Shown here piece after piece: positions 1 to 9,677 of a stretch of DNA of 64,000 bases (the first letter of the stretch is position 1; each line of letters starts with the position of its first letter). A model generated the notes under the pieces. The model had not been told where the DNA came from and ran no database searches. It saw nothing but the letters and a program-made list of their open reading frames with translations. The stretch is from Sesamum alatum. Lineage: Eukaryota > Streptophyta > Magnoliopsida > Lamiales > Pedaliaceae. The position numbers and the translations under genes are program-made. The DNA lies in the NCBI GenBank assembly GCA_034509735.1, contig JACGWO010000003.1, positions 41,648,873-41,712,872 of the forward strand, given 5' to 3'.

Positions 1-147
1 GGTAAACTTAACGGAATGACCAAAACGCCAAAAAAATAATATTGCAACCTAAAAACTTTAACGGAGGACTAATATTGCAACCTAAAAATGTTTGAGGACC
101 AAAACTGCTTAAGTGACTAAGTTTAGGGACCAAAATTGCACTTCCCT
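1..147. repeat. End of a terminal-repeat element cut by the window edge
   Basis: This stretch carries a phrase seen at the ends of many plant repeats: 'gggaccaaaattgc' near position 130, preceded by two copies of 'ctaatattgcaacctaaaaa' separated by about 20 bases. It ends where the left arm of the first MULE palindrome begins, near 148, so it was probably inserted into that arm or joined to it. The other end lies outside the window, so class and target duplication cannot be determined. Confidence 0.45.
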
Positions 148-2275
148 GCATAGTCCATTCACGGTTTATTGTTGTTCATCAATACAGTACTTTCGCCATC
201 CTCTCACGAAAATAATGGAAAGGCGGCGTGCTCTTTTACAAACCCCATTGATGCATTCTGACATGTTGGTGCTATCCACTTTTCCTTATCAATTTGCTCA
301 AAGTAGTGTTGTGTTTCTAGTTTTTTAATCCTAATCCCGTCCATAGTGCGATCAAATTTCCTAATTTGATATTCTGAGCCAACTCTCCAGCAAAGATCAT
401 TTAAAATTACGTTCTTAAACTGATTGTTGAAGTTTGAACTCACGTACTTCAAATAATATCTATGCACACCGCGAGGAAGAACAAAGTCAGGAATGTATTC
501 TACTGCGGCAGGCTAGAATGTCGGTCAGATATAAGGCACATTTCCAACATCCCTCTGATGATATGATTGCTCCGCATCTGAACAAACCATTTCCAAGATA
601 GATATGATTCTTCGTTAACAATAGTAAATGCATGGAGCAGTACTTGTTGATTTTCATTCATCGTAGCTACAATTAACATTTTATGCTTGTACGTGGTGTA
701 TAAATAGGTTCTATCTACATTGATGTCGTTTTGACAGTATTTGAACCCAACATACATATTTGATCACATATGCACCAGTTGACCGTTGGAATGATTTGTA
801 CTCCCATTCAACAAATGTTCCATCATTCCATTTTGAAGTGCGCCAAGGTAACTGGGGAACTTTCGAATATAGCTCTCCTACGTCCCATAGATAATCTGAA
901 GGGCCATCCTCAAACTGTACCATGCCTTCGCATATGATATATCGAAACCAATTGGTTCTCCAAAGTTTGTATGACATTAGTTATTCCATAAGTAGGGTCA
1001 TATTTAACTTGTCCCAATAACAATGATGCAACAAAACCTCTATCTAAATTGCAATGCTCGAGAGACAGTTCAGTTATAAAACACGTGTGGTCACCTCCAT
1101 ATTTTATGATCACACAACGACCAATCTTAGCGTTCTCTATTCCTTGGAGGTACCACCTACACCACATTTTTGTAAAAGAAAATAAATTATATTAACCAAA
1201 AAATTCGATTAATGATGTGCGCAAGTAAATGTTTATCCAAGCTATTTACGAGTACCTGGAGTGCTATGTTTTACAACCGACTTTCCATAAATTGGGGGTG
1301 CTCTCCAAAACAAAATACTCGCGACATGCATGTCGTATTGAGTAATATTTCACAACTTCCATCAAATGACCTTTATTTTTTGAAAAACCATCCCCACATG
1401 AAGCTTGCATTGATCTGTATCATAAAATTTTGCATACTTTTAAGATGGGACATCGACTGAGTTCGCAGGTATCTCAGGAAATGTTCGCTCATAAAAAGGT
1501 ATAGAATGATAAAACAATTGATCATTATCTGTTGTTGGAATAGAAGATGGTTTAATTGGGGTTTGGTGCGTGGATGGCATGCCTTGTGTAGCTAGGTCTA
1601 ATGTCGGCCATCACATTTACGTCACCATCATAATTGGGATCCACGGCGGATATTGAAAATTTCACTTCGTCTGGCTCAGAATCTCCATCTGAGTAGTGTG
1701 CAAAACTGTCACCTTGTGGATCATTTGCACCATCATCGTTGGCGAAAATCTCATCCGACTTGTGATAGTTTTGTGAGGTCGTGGGCCCCGTGCATAGAAT
1801 TGCAATATTTTCAAGCCTTGTGTCATTGTGACTACCTCGGGCGTGAGCACCTGCAAGAATATCATTATTAAAGATGAAAACCCTTGGTTCGACAAAAGAG
1901 ACATGTATTTGCCCTATTGTTGATTCATCATTTGTGAATTGATCGCAGTTCTGTTTCGATATATACTTCCATCATTCGAGTGACCACATTAGGGTTTAGG
2001 AATTCTGCTAAGTTGTCATCATCATCAATCTGTACAAGAGTTTCTTTTATTCGACTCCATGTTTTAACCAACAAGCTTAACAAATACTTTCAATGAATAT
2101 TTGTTACCATCAACATGAATTTTACTGTACAACTTGCTTAAAATAAGAGAAAATATTATTGAACATGATATTCTCATGAAGCCAATAGTATTGCGGTCAT
2201 ACTGAACTGACCAACCATCTTGAGATATTTCACCCCCAAAATAGATCAAAATTTCATGCGAGATGTCGACATATC
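148..2275 (-). pseudogene. Broken MULE transposase (family A, left arm of palindrome 1)
   Basis: Read on the minus strand from about 2270 down, this is a Mutator-like transposase split by stops and frameshifts. The N-terminus (2249-2064) has the typical start IYFGGEISQDGWSVQYD. The middle part (1167-711) includes TYGITNVIQTLENQL and the segment before the catalytic core. The DDE/MULE core (757-500) shows DRTYLY, in which the first catalytic Asp survives although the usual DGTHLY is altered, then NENQQVLLHAF and CLISDRH with the second Asp. The next block (467-204) has YYLKYVSSNFNNQFKN and DLCWRVGSEYQIRKFD. The C-terminal SWIM zinc finger is missing because the arm stops near 148. No intact frame spans the gene, so it cannot encode active transposase. 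Confidence 0.85.
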
Positions 2276-2830
2276 TGCAACCAAGATAATATACGATACC
2301 TGAGATTAAGATAGCAAAATAATATCTGCAAGTCTGGTGTAATTAATACATCCTACCGAGTTGAGTGGATTGATTGAGCTTGAAATAACATAATAATATA
2401 TGAATTGAGATTCAGATAACAAAATAATATCTGCAAGTCTGTAGCCAATCTTATCCAATGTGTTTACTGAATTCAACACATACATATACATATATATATA
2501 CATAAGTGAATTATTTTACTCGTTCAAACCCATGAGCATTTTGAATGTTCACGGGTTTGTCTGAGTCATCATAAAAATGCATACAGTTTGGCTGCATGTA
2601 GATTGTGATAGCAGGATTTCAACAGACATAGTGGGAATCCCGCAATGTCATGTCGGCGTCAATGCTGACATGAGCCAGCATTGAAGCTGACTTGAAATAT
2701 ATATGTATATATATATTACCTATATATATAGCATATAATATATATTTTTATATATTTTACGTAAGTATATATATGTAAATATATTTATATAAAAATATAT
2801 TTATATATGTACAAATGTTAAAATAAAAAA
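2276..2830. promoter_or_regulatory. AT-rich spacer between divergent MULE and PMD genes (left arm)
   Basis: No coding sequence is seen. The stretch lies between the 5' ends of the divergent transposase (minus) and PMD (plus) pseudogenes, so in the intact element it must have held both promoters. It contains runs of TATATA (2480-2500, 2700-2815) and a block (2520-2700) with short inverted repeats such as CATTGAAGCTGAC / GTCAATGCTGACATG. The same spacer recurs in reverse at about 4190-4760. Promoter function is inferred from position only. Confidence 0.5.
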
Positions 2831-3423
2831 AATATGGTGCTTTGAAACCCTCACGTTTCACCGCACGTGGAGAGATGGCGCCATGAAAACCCACACATTT
2901 CACTTTCGGATGGGAGAGGCCACCATCACTCTGCAAGATGTCGCGATAATTTGGGGCCTTCTTATAGACGGAGAGCCCGTAATCGGAGTTGATCTCGAGA
3001 GAACTTCTTTTGAATAAGAGGATTATTGTACTACATACTTTAGTTTTCAGTCCCTTGCTAATTCAATTAGAGGTAGCCGTATAAACGTACGTGAAATTAT
3101 TGACTACATATCTACTGTCAAAATCACGGATCACACCCCAATTATAGGTAAAACAATATGCACGTGCGTACTGCTATTAGGGGGTGTGATGTGTCATGAT
3201 TCATCCGACAATCCAATCTCTTTACTATATCTCCAAAAAATAGAGGAGACATACGCAACTTGGACATACAGTTGGGGCAGTGCCGTACTTAAATTTTTAT
3301 ACCGTGAATTATTTTATGCAAGTTTAAAAGGCAAAGAGAATATTTCAGGCACACTACAGTTGCTACAATAAGATTGACTTATTATATTTATGTCTATACA
3401 TTTAAACAACATCCTCAAACATT
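2831..3423 (+). pseudogene. Broken plant mobile domain (PMD) gene, left arm of palindrome 1
   Basis: Two separated blocks match the PMD family (aminotransferase-like plant mobile domain). The first, at about 2884-3016, reads [20 protein letters not shown] then [15 protein letters not shown], the family's most conserved stretch, and ends at a stop. The second, at about 3050-3371, has GGV..HDSSDN, the YSWGSAVLKFLYRELFYASL motif and the SGTLQLLQ motif. PMD proteins of plants are found both as host proteins (MAIN and MAIL1 in Arabidopsis) and inside transposons; here the context is clearly a transposon. The copy is broken by stops and ends at the palindrome spacer without the C-terminal half. Confidence 0.8.
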
Positions 3424-3597
3424 TTCATTAATCACTCATTTAGTTTGGACAGATTTGGGTCTATCTCGTATCTATCCAATAAGACTCATAGTAACAAAAT
3501 ATCGTCTGGACATGAATCACTATCTCACTAGTGAAAATTGTGTCCTCCTAATGCTACCATATGGTGAGTGGTAGAACGGCAAAATGAGTTTTTATAA
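3424..3597. other. Spacer at the centre of palindrome 1
   Basis: This is the unpaired centre between the two arms; the flanking arms carry CATCCTCAAACATT and its reverse complement. It continues the left PMD reading for a short distance (PMD-like residues including LGLSRIYPIRL) but has no counterpart in the other arm. A transcript running through would fold with these bases as the loop. Confidence 0.65.
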
Positions 3598-4185
3598 GAA
3601 TGTTTGAGGATGTTGTTTAAATGTATAAACATAAATATAATAAGTTAATCTTACTTGTAGCAACTGCAATGTGCCTGAAAAATTTTCTTCATTTTTTAAA
3701 CTTGCATGAAATAATTTACAGTATAAAAATGCAAGTACAGCACTACCCCAACTGTATGTCTGAGTTGCGTATGTCTCCTCTATTTTTGGAGATATAGTAA
3801 TATTGTCGGATGAGTCATGAAAAATCACACCCCTTAACAATAGTAATGCGAATGCACTTGCATTTTATTTTACCTTATTAATTAGGGTGTGATCTGTGAT
3901 TTCGACAGTAGATATGTGGTCAATAATTGCACTTGCGTTTATACAACTAGCTCTAATTGAATTAACAAGAGACTGGAAACTTAAGTATGTAATACAGTAA
4001 TCCTCTCATTTAGAAGTTCTCTCAAGATCAACTCTGGTTACGGACTCTCCGTCTATAGGAAGGGCCTAAATTATCGCGACATCTTGCAGAGTGATGGTGC
4101 GTCTCCCGTCCGTAAGTGAAACGTGTGGGTTTCGGGGCGCCATCTCTCCACGTGCGGTGAAACGTGTGGGTTTCAAGGCGCCATA
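3598..4185 (-). pseudogene. Broken PMD gene, right arm of palindrome 1
   Basis: This is the mirror copy of the PMD fragment at 2831-3423. Minus-strand reading from about 4180 gives [10 protein letters not shown], a stop, then ALPIDGESVTRVDLERTS. Further on (3840-3592) it reads FHDSSDN, YSWGSAVLAFLYCKLFHASL and SGTLQLLQV. It carries its own stops and indels, different from those of the left arm, so the two arms have been decaying independently since the duplication. Confidence 0.8.
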
Positions 4186-4760
4186 TTTTTTATTCTAACA
4201 TTTGTACATATATATACATATAAATGTAAATTTTTATATAAATATATTTACATATATATACTTACGTAATATATTTATAAATATATGTCATATGTCATAT
4301 ATTGGTAAAATATATATGTCAAGTCAACTTCAATGCTGATTAATGCCAGCATTGATGCTGACATGACATTGTGAAATTTTCACTATGTCAGCTGAAATCT
4401 CGCTACCGCAATCTGCATGCAGCCAAGTTGTATGCATTTTTTGTGACGACCCAGACAAACCCGTGAACTTCCAAAATGTTCACGGGTTTGAGCGAGTAAA
4501 ATAATTCACTCATGTATATATATGTATATGTATTTGTCGAATTTCGTAAACACATTGGATACGATTGGCACAGACTTACATATATTATCTTATTTTATGA
4601 ATCTCAATCCATATATTATTTTGTTGTTTCAAGCTCAATCAATCCACTCAACTCGGTAGAATTTAATAATTATATCAGACTTGCAGATATTATTTTGGTA
4701 TCTCAATCTCAACTATCATATATCATTTTGATTGCAGATATATCAACATCAACATCTCGC
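4186..4760. promoter_or_regulatory. AT-rich spacer between divergent PMD and MULE genes (right arm)
   Basis: This is the reverse-complement counterpart of 2276-2830: TATATA-rich tracts (4205-4320, 4510-4535), the block with GCTGACATGACATTGTG, and the phrase TTCACGGGTTTG. It has no coding potential. It would have held the divergent promoters of the parent transposon; this is inferred from position. Confidence 0.5.
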
Positions 4761-7700
4761 ATGAAATTTTGATCTATTTTGGAGGTGAAATATCTCAAGA
4801 TGGTTGGTCGGTTCAGTGTGACCGCAATCCTATTGGCTTCATGAGGATATCATGTCACCAAATTTTCTCTTATTTTAAGCAAGTTGTACAACAAAATTCG
4901 TGTTGATAGTAACAAATATTTATTAAAAGTATAACATGTTGGTGAATACATGGGTCGAATAACAGAAACTCTTGTACAGATTGATGATGATGACAACTTA
5001 GCAGAATTCCTAAACCCTGATGTGGACACTCGAATGATGGAAGTATATGTCGAAACAGAACTTCGACCAATTCACAAATGATGAATCAGCAATGGGCAAA
5101 TACATATCTTTGTCGAACCAATGGTTTTCATCTTTTAATAATGATATCTTTGCAGGTGCTTGCACTTCATTTCCTAATGTCACGTCCGATGTAGTCACGT
5201 GACACAAGCCCTTGAAAATATTGCAATTCAATGCACGGGAGCCACGACCTCACAAAACTATCACGAGTCGGATGAGATTTTTGCCGATGATGACGTTGCA
5301 AATGATCCGCAAGGTAACAGTTCTGCACACTTGTCAGATGCAGATTCTAAGCCAGGGGAAGCGGAATTTTTTAATACCATCGTGGATCCCGAGCATGATG
5401 TTGACGTAAATGTGATGGCCAAGATATTAGTCCCAATTACACAAGGTACACCATTCACACACCAAATAGCAATTCAACCATCTTCTATTAACAACAGATA
5501 ATGATCAAATGTTTTACCGTTCTATACATTTTATTTAGTGAATATTTTCGAAGATACCTGCGGACTCAGTCAATGTCTCATCTTTGAAGTACGCAAATTT
5601 TTATGATACAAGTCAAGGCAAGCTCAATGTGGGGATGGTTTTAAAATAAAGATCATTCGACGAAAGTTGAGAAAGATTACTCAATACAACATGCGTATCA
5701 CGAGTATTTTGTTCAGGAGAGCAGGCCCAGCTTATGGAAGTCGTATGTAAACAACCACCCCAGGTATTCGTAAATAGCTTGGATAACCATTTACTTACGC
5801 ACACTCAATAATCAATTTTGTTTTTGCTAATATAATCTATTTTCTTTTGCAGAAATGTGGTGTGAGGTTGTACCCCGAGATATAAATAAGCTAAGATTGG
5901 TCGTTGTCGTTGAGTGATCACAAAATATGGAGGTGACCAGACGTGTGTTATTATTGAACTGTCCCCCAAGCATCGTAATTTAGATGGAACTTTTGTTGCG
6001 TCCTTGTTATAGGGACAAGTTAAATGGGACCCTACTTATGGAATAAAGAATGTCTCCAAACTGTGAATGACCAATTGGGTTTTGACATATCATATACGAA
6101 GGCATGGCACAGTTTGAGGATGGCATGTAAAGTTATCTATGGGACGTGGGAGAGCTATATTCGAAAGCTTCCTAGTTACATTGACACACTTCAAAAATGG
6201 AATGATAGAACAATTGTTAAATGGGAGCACAAATCATTGTAGCGCTCAACTGGTGCGTATGTGATCAAATATGCATTCTGGGTTCCAATATTGTCGCAAA
6301 GTCATCAATGGAGATGGAACCTATTTATACACCAAGTACAATCATAAAATGTTGATTGCAGCTGCCATAGATGCGAATCAACAGGTACTGCCCCTTGCAT
6401 TTGCTATTGTTGACGAAGAATCATATCTATCTTGACAATGATTTGTTCAGATGCTGGGCAAACATATCATTACAGGGATATCGGGAATGTGTCTTATATC
6501 TTACCACCATTTTGGCCTCATGGCCGCAATAGAAGACATTTCTGACTTTGTTCCTCCTCGCAGTGTGCAATAAATATTACTTGAGGCATGTGTGTTCAAA
6601 CTTCAACAATCAGTTTAAGAATGTGCAGTTGAAGAAACTTTGCTAGAGAGCTGGCTCAAAATATCAACTTAGAAATTTAATTGCACTATGGGCGAGATTA
6701 AGAGTATAAAACTATAAGCACACCACTACTTAGAGCAAATTAATAAGAAAAAAGTGGACAGCTTCTCATGACGACAGATAGCGGGTCCGGGTCCAAAATA
6801 TTGAAAATGGGGCGGGTAGCGGGTCCTAAGATTTAGGACCCGGCCAGGTCCGGGGCGGGTCCCGGGTCCTTAAGGACCCGCCCCGGACCCGCCCCGTTTA
6901 GATATAAATATATATATCTTTTTTTTATGATAGAATAAATACTAACAAAATATTGTATTATTTAATTTATTTATTGTTAGGTACATGTTCAATAGTTGAT
7001 GAATTGAAAAATTGTCCCACAACACTTAACAATGAGAAAGACGAAGAAGTTGTTACTAATGTATAATCAATAATTCAATATGAATTGTTTGAGTTGTTCT
7101 ATTATGAACAATTTCATTTGTACTTAAAATCCTTTTTCGACTTGAATTTGAGTTAGATCATGAACAATTAATTTTATTTGTAATTGATATATTCAATTTT
7201 TATTTTTTTTAATTTATAGAAAAAATAAAAATTAAAAAAAATAAATAAAAAAACCGGGTCTACCGGGTTAGACCCGCCCCACCGGGTTTTTGTACCGGGG
7301 CGGGGCGGGGTGGGTCCCGAGTCCTTCCCGAAGTTGGCGGAGCGGGTCCCGGGTCCACCCAAACCCGCCCCGTTGCCACCCTTGATGGCGATGCGGTATT
7401 CTGACCACCAACATGTCAAAATACATCAATGAGATTTTAAAAGGAGCACGCCGCCTTCCTGTGACTACAACTGTTGAAATGACTTTTAATCGTTCAGACC
7501 ACTATTTTCGTGAAAAAATGGCAAAGAGTATTGTAATGATCAACAACAATCCACCGTGGACGGACTATGGATACAAGTTGTTCCAACGTTGGTCCACCAA
7601 ATTTGTCGAGCATGCTGTCATTACATTCAATCAAATTGAACAGTCTGCCTCTATGGTTACAAGAACTATTATGGATAGGGGTGCAACACTCACGTTGTAA

Positions 7701-8045
7701 AAATTGCAACGCGGGAGTGTTCATGTGGCAAATAGAATCAGTTTGAATTCCATGCTCTCGTGCTCAAAAGGCCTGCGTTGCTTATAGGCTTAACGCTGCA
7801 ACAATAGTTAAGCAATATTATACTTTAATGCCGCACTGATTGACATATTCTAATTCTTTCCAACCTATAATAGCGGAAGAGTATTGGGATATTCTAGATT
7901 TTCTCGTCTGATCGACGATAAAGTACCCACATTCCTAATGAGATGGATTTATCACAAGCTCGTACAAGACAACAAATTCGCATCCAATCATGATAAATCC
8001 AAGGCCCTTCGAGTTAAAGTAATGTCCCAAAGTAGGCTCATAGAT
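4761..8045 (+). pseudogene. Broken MULE transposase (family A, right arm of palindrome 1)
   Basis: This is the longer of the two transposase copies in palindrome 1. The N-terminal part (4765-5500) includes VQIDDDDNLAEFLNPDVDTRMMEVYVETEL and an acidic segment. The DDE core starts near 6310 with INGDGTYLYTKY, NQQVLPLAFAIVDEES and then CLISYHHF. In that last motif the second catalytic Asp of the usual CLISDR is replaced by Tyr (codon at 6502-6504), so even a repaired frame would be inactive. A hAT-like insertion (about 6776-7385) splits the gene after the YRAGS..YQ region. The coding trace resumes with KYINEILKGARRLPVTT and a SWIM-type zinc finger remnant, ECSCGK, near 7716. Traces continue to about 8045. 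Many stops and frameshifts are present. Confidence 0.85.
6776..7385. mobile_element. GC-ended hAT-like non-autonomous insertion in the MULE pseudogene
   Basis: Both ends are rich in GGGTCC/GGACCC and CGGGGCGGG motifs arranged as inverted repeats (6781-6895 and 7254-7375), flanking an AT-rich core of roughly 350 bp. The right end reads GTTGCCACCC, whose reverse complement GGGTGGCAAC is the usual terminus of many plant hAT-type elements. The MULE frame is interrupted between CTTCTCATGACGA and TGGCGATGC, which are contiguous in the related copy near 22175-22197. The left terminus seems damaged and I found no clean 8-bp target duplication, so the class is probable rather than certain. Confidence 0.65.
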
Positions 8046-8366
8046 GGAAAAGTAATATATTAATACTTGAATACACATTTTTATGTAATTTTTTGTAGTT
8101 TATTAATTGTTACAAATCAATTATATTTTAACCTTTTATTAATTAAATATACAATTAGTTTTTTTTATTTAAATTGTTACAATTTTAATAATAAAAAGTA
8201 AATAAATAAATAAAAACAGGTCGGCCCAAGTAGCGAACCCGTGTTGCTAGTTGGGCTCGGGACCAATTTAAAAAATAAAAAAAACGTGGATCGCCAGCCC
8301 AATTAACGACCCACGATATTTTTGCAAGTATACCATCAATAATTTTTTTTATATAATTTATTATAG
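8046..8366. repeat. Terminal region of family A MULE (right end of palindrome 1)
   Basis: After the transposase trace comes an AT-rich stretch, then a block with GTCGGCCCAAGTAGCGAACC and ACCCACGATATTTTTGCAAG. It ends near 8366 in a run resembling 'taattattttttttataat'. The same order of motifs, including ACTTGAATACACATTTTTAT at its start, occurs at 22850-23163, so both are the 3' terminal region of one MULE family. Confidence 0.6.
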
Positions 8367-8738
8367 ATGGGCCCTCATTTCTCTTTTTGTTCCATTCTCT
8401 CAAATATGAGGGTAAAAATAGACTAATCAACAATTTCCTCCATAACTTATGAGTAATTTTATATTTTAATTATAATATTTTTATTTATAATTAGTTTATA
8501 TTAAATTCATGAATAGCACGGTTTACATGCACACCAATATATGCATATAAGGGAGTCGAAAGCAGAAAGGCACCAATAGTCATGATCAATATGTATATAT
8601 AAAAAAGTAATTATTATTGATAAAGTAAATAGAAATGTAATATTCATGATAAATATGTATATATATTTAGTTTTTTACTGCTTTAATTAATATGTATATA
8701 TATTTAGTGCTTTAATTACCATGTGTACATATTTAGTG
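8367..8738. other. AT-rich intergenic stretch
   Basis: I see no gene here. It contains short imperfect tandem repeats of 'aatatgtatatatatttagt' between about 8585 and 8720. The phrase TATTTAGTG recurs, which slightly weakens its use as a target-duplication marker for the neighbouring MITE. Confidence 0.5.
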
Positions 8739-9227
8739 GGGTTAATTATAATTTTCGTCCTATAATTATAGATATTTGGTGTTTTGGTTCTTTAAACTTC
8801 TAGAATAGCAAAATAGTCCTTTAACTTTTTAATTTTTGCGATTTTCGTCCTCTGGTCGCCGGATTTTTTAAAACTCGCCCGAATAATGGCACGCGATTCA
8901 CACGTGAGGCTTTTAAACTCTCCGGAAGAAGGGGCAATGCCTGAATGTGGTATCACTCAAGAAGACAATCAACCTCATCGCGAGCCATTATTCCGGCAAG
9001 TTTTTAAAAAATCATGCAACCAGAGGACGAAAATCCAGAAAATTGAAAAGTTAAAGGACTATTTTGCTACCCTAGAAACTTAAAGGACCAAAACATCAAA
9101 TACTTATAATTACAGTATGAAAATTGCAATTAACTGAAAAGTTAAAGGACTATTTTGCTACCATAGAAACTTAAAGGACTAAAACACCAAATACCTATAA
9201 TTACAGGACGAAAATTGCAATTGACCC
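8739..9227. mobile_element. Long-TIR Mutator-type MITE with 9-bp target duplication
   Basis: The two ends are inverted repeats starting GGGTTAATTATAATTTTCGT (left) and GGGTCAATTGCAATTTTCGT (right, reverse complement), matching for well over 100 bases. TATTTAGTG lies directly on both sides (8730-8738 and 9228-9236), consistent with the 9-bp target duplication of the Mutator superfamily. The right TIR holds a tandem duplication of about 75 bp (9045-9115 and 9135-9205). There is no meaningful coding sequence. Confidence 0.8.
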
Positions 9228-9281
9228 TATTTAGTGCTTCAATAGTGTCCACGATTGATGATATTAATGATACATCTACTA

Positions 9282-9677
9282 GGTAAAATTAATTAAATAA
9301 TATTAAAAAAAATTACAAAAAAGAGTTGTTTGGAAACTTTTAAAATTATAGTGTGAAACCGGGTTAAAGACCCAATTTCAGCACGAAATGTTTTTAAAAA
9401 GATGCATGCACAGAAGTCGGGGTCGTTGACCCCGATTTCTATGCATGTGAATTGAAGTCGGGGTCAACGACCCCGACTTTCGCGCAGGGCACAGAAACCG
9501 GGGTCTGACCGAAAACAATCCCCCTCCCAATTCCCCCTCTATATACAGAAGCACACACTATTTTATTTTCACACAATCTTTCATTTTTCAAGATTACAAC
9601 AAGCACACACACTCTCGGGTTCCATTTTTTGCTAAGTTTTAAATTTTATTACATACTCAAACTTTCAAAAACATATT
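9282..9677 (+). promoter_or_regulatory. Family B MULE terminus and PMD promoter/leader
   Basis: The element begins with GGTAAAATTAATTAAATAAT, the same terminus as both ends of the element at 33305-35237. Inside it come GTGTGAAACCGGG, a pair of 'gtcggggtc' blocks around 9416-9480 that form a hairpin, a C-rich tract (9521-9538) and a TATA box (CTATATACA, about 9539-9547), followed by the leader of the PMD gene. The same order occurs in reverse at 35000-35230, where the PMD itself has been deleted. It therefore looks like the conserved PMD promoter of the transposon. Confidence 0.65.

Larger units (their letters stand above)
148..8366. mobile_element. Palindrome 1: inverted duplication of a MULE+PMD transposon (family A)
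   Basis: The left arm (about 148-3423) and right arm (about 3598-7567, plus a roughly 610-bp insertion) are reverse complements of each other at roughly 85-90% by eye, around a 174-bp spacer. Each arm holds a degenerate MULE transposase pointing outward and a degenerate plant mobile domain (PMD) gene pointing toward the centre, so the two genes are divergent within an arm. Both PMD copies are cut at the same place next to the spacer. The right arm continues past the left arm's truncation into the transposase 3' end and a terminal region ending near 8366 that resembles the right end of palindrome 3. The left terminus is missing, so no target duplication can be sought. Confidence 0.8.

Noticed and set aside
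7174..7419. 81-codon Gly-rich frame on the minus strand
   Set aside because: It comes from the GC-rich inverted repeats of the hAT-like insertion and has no independent support.
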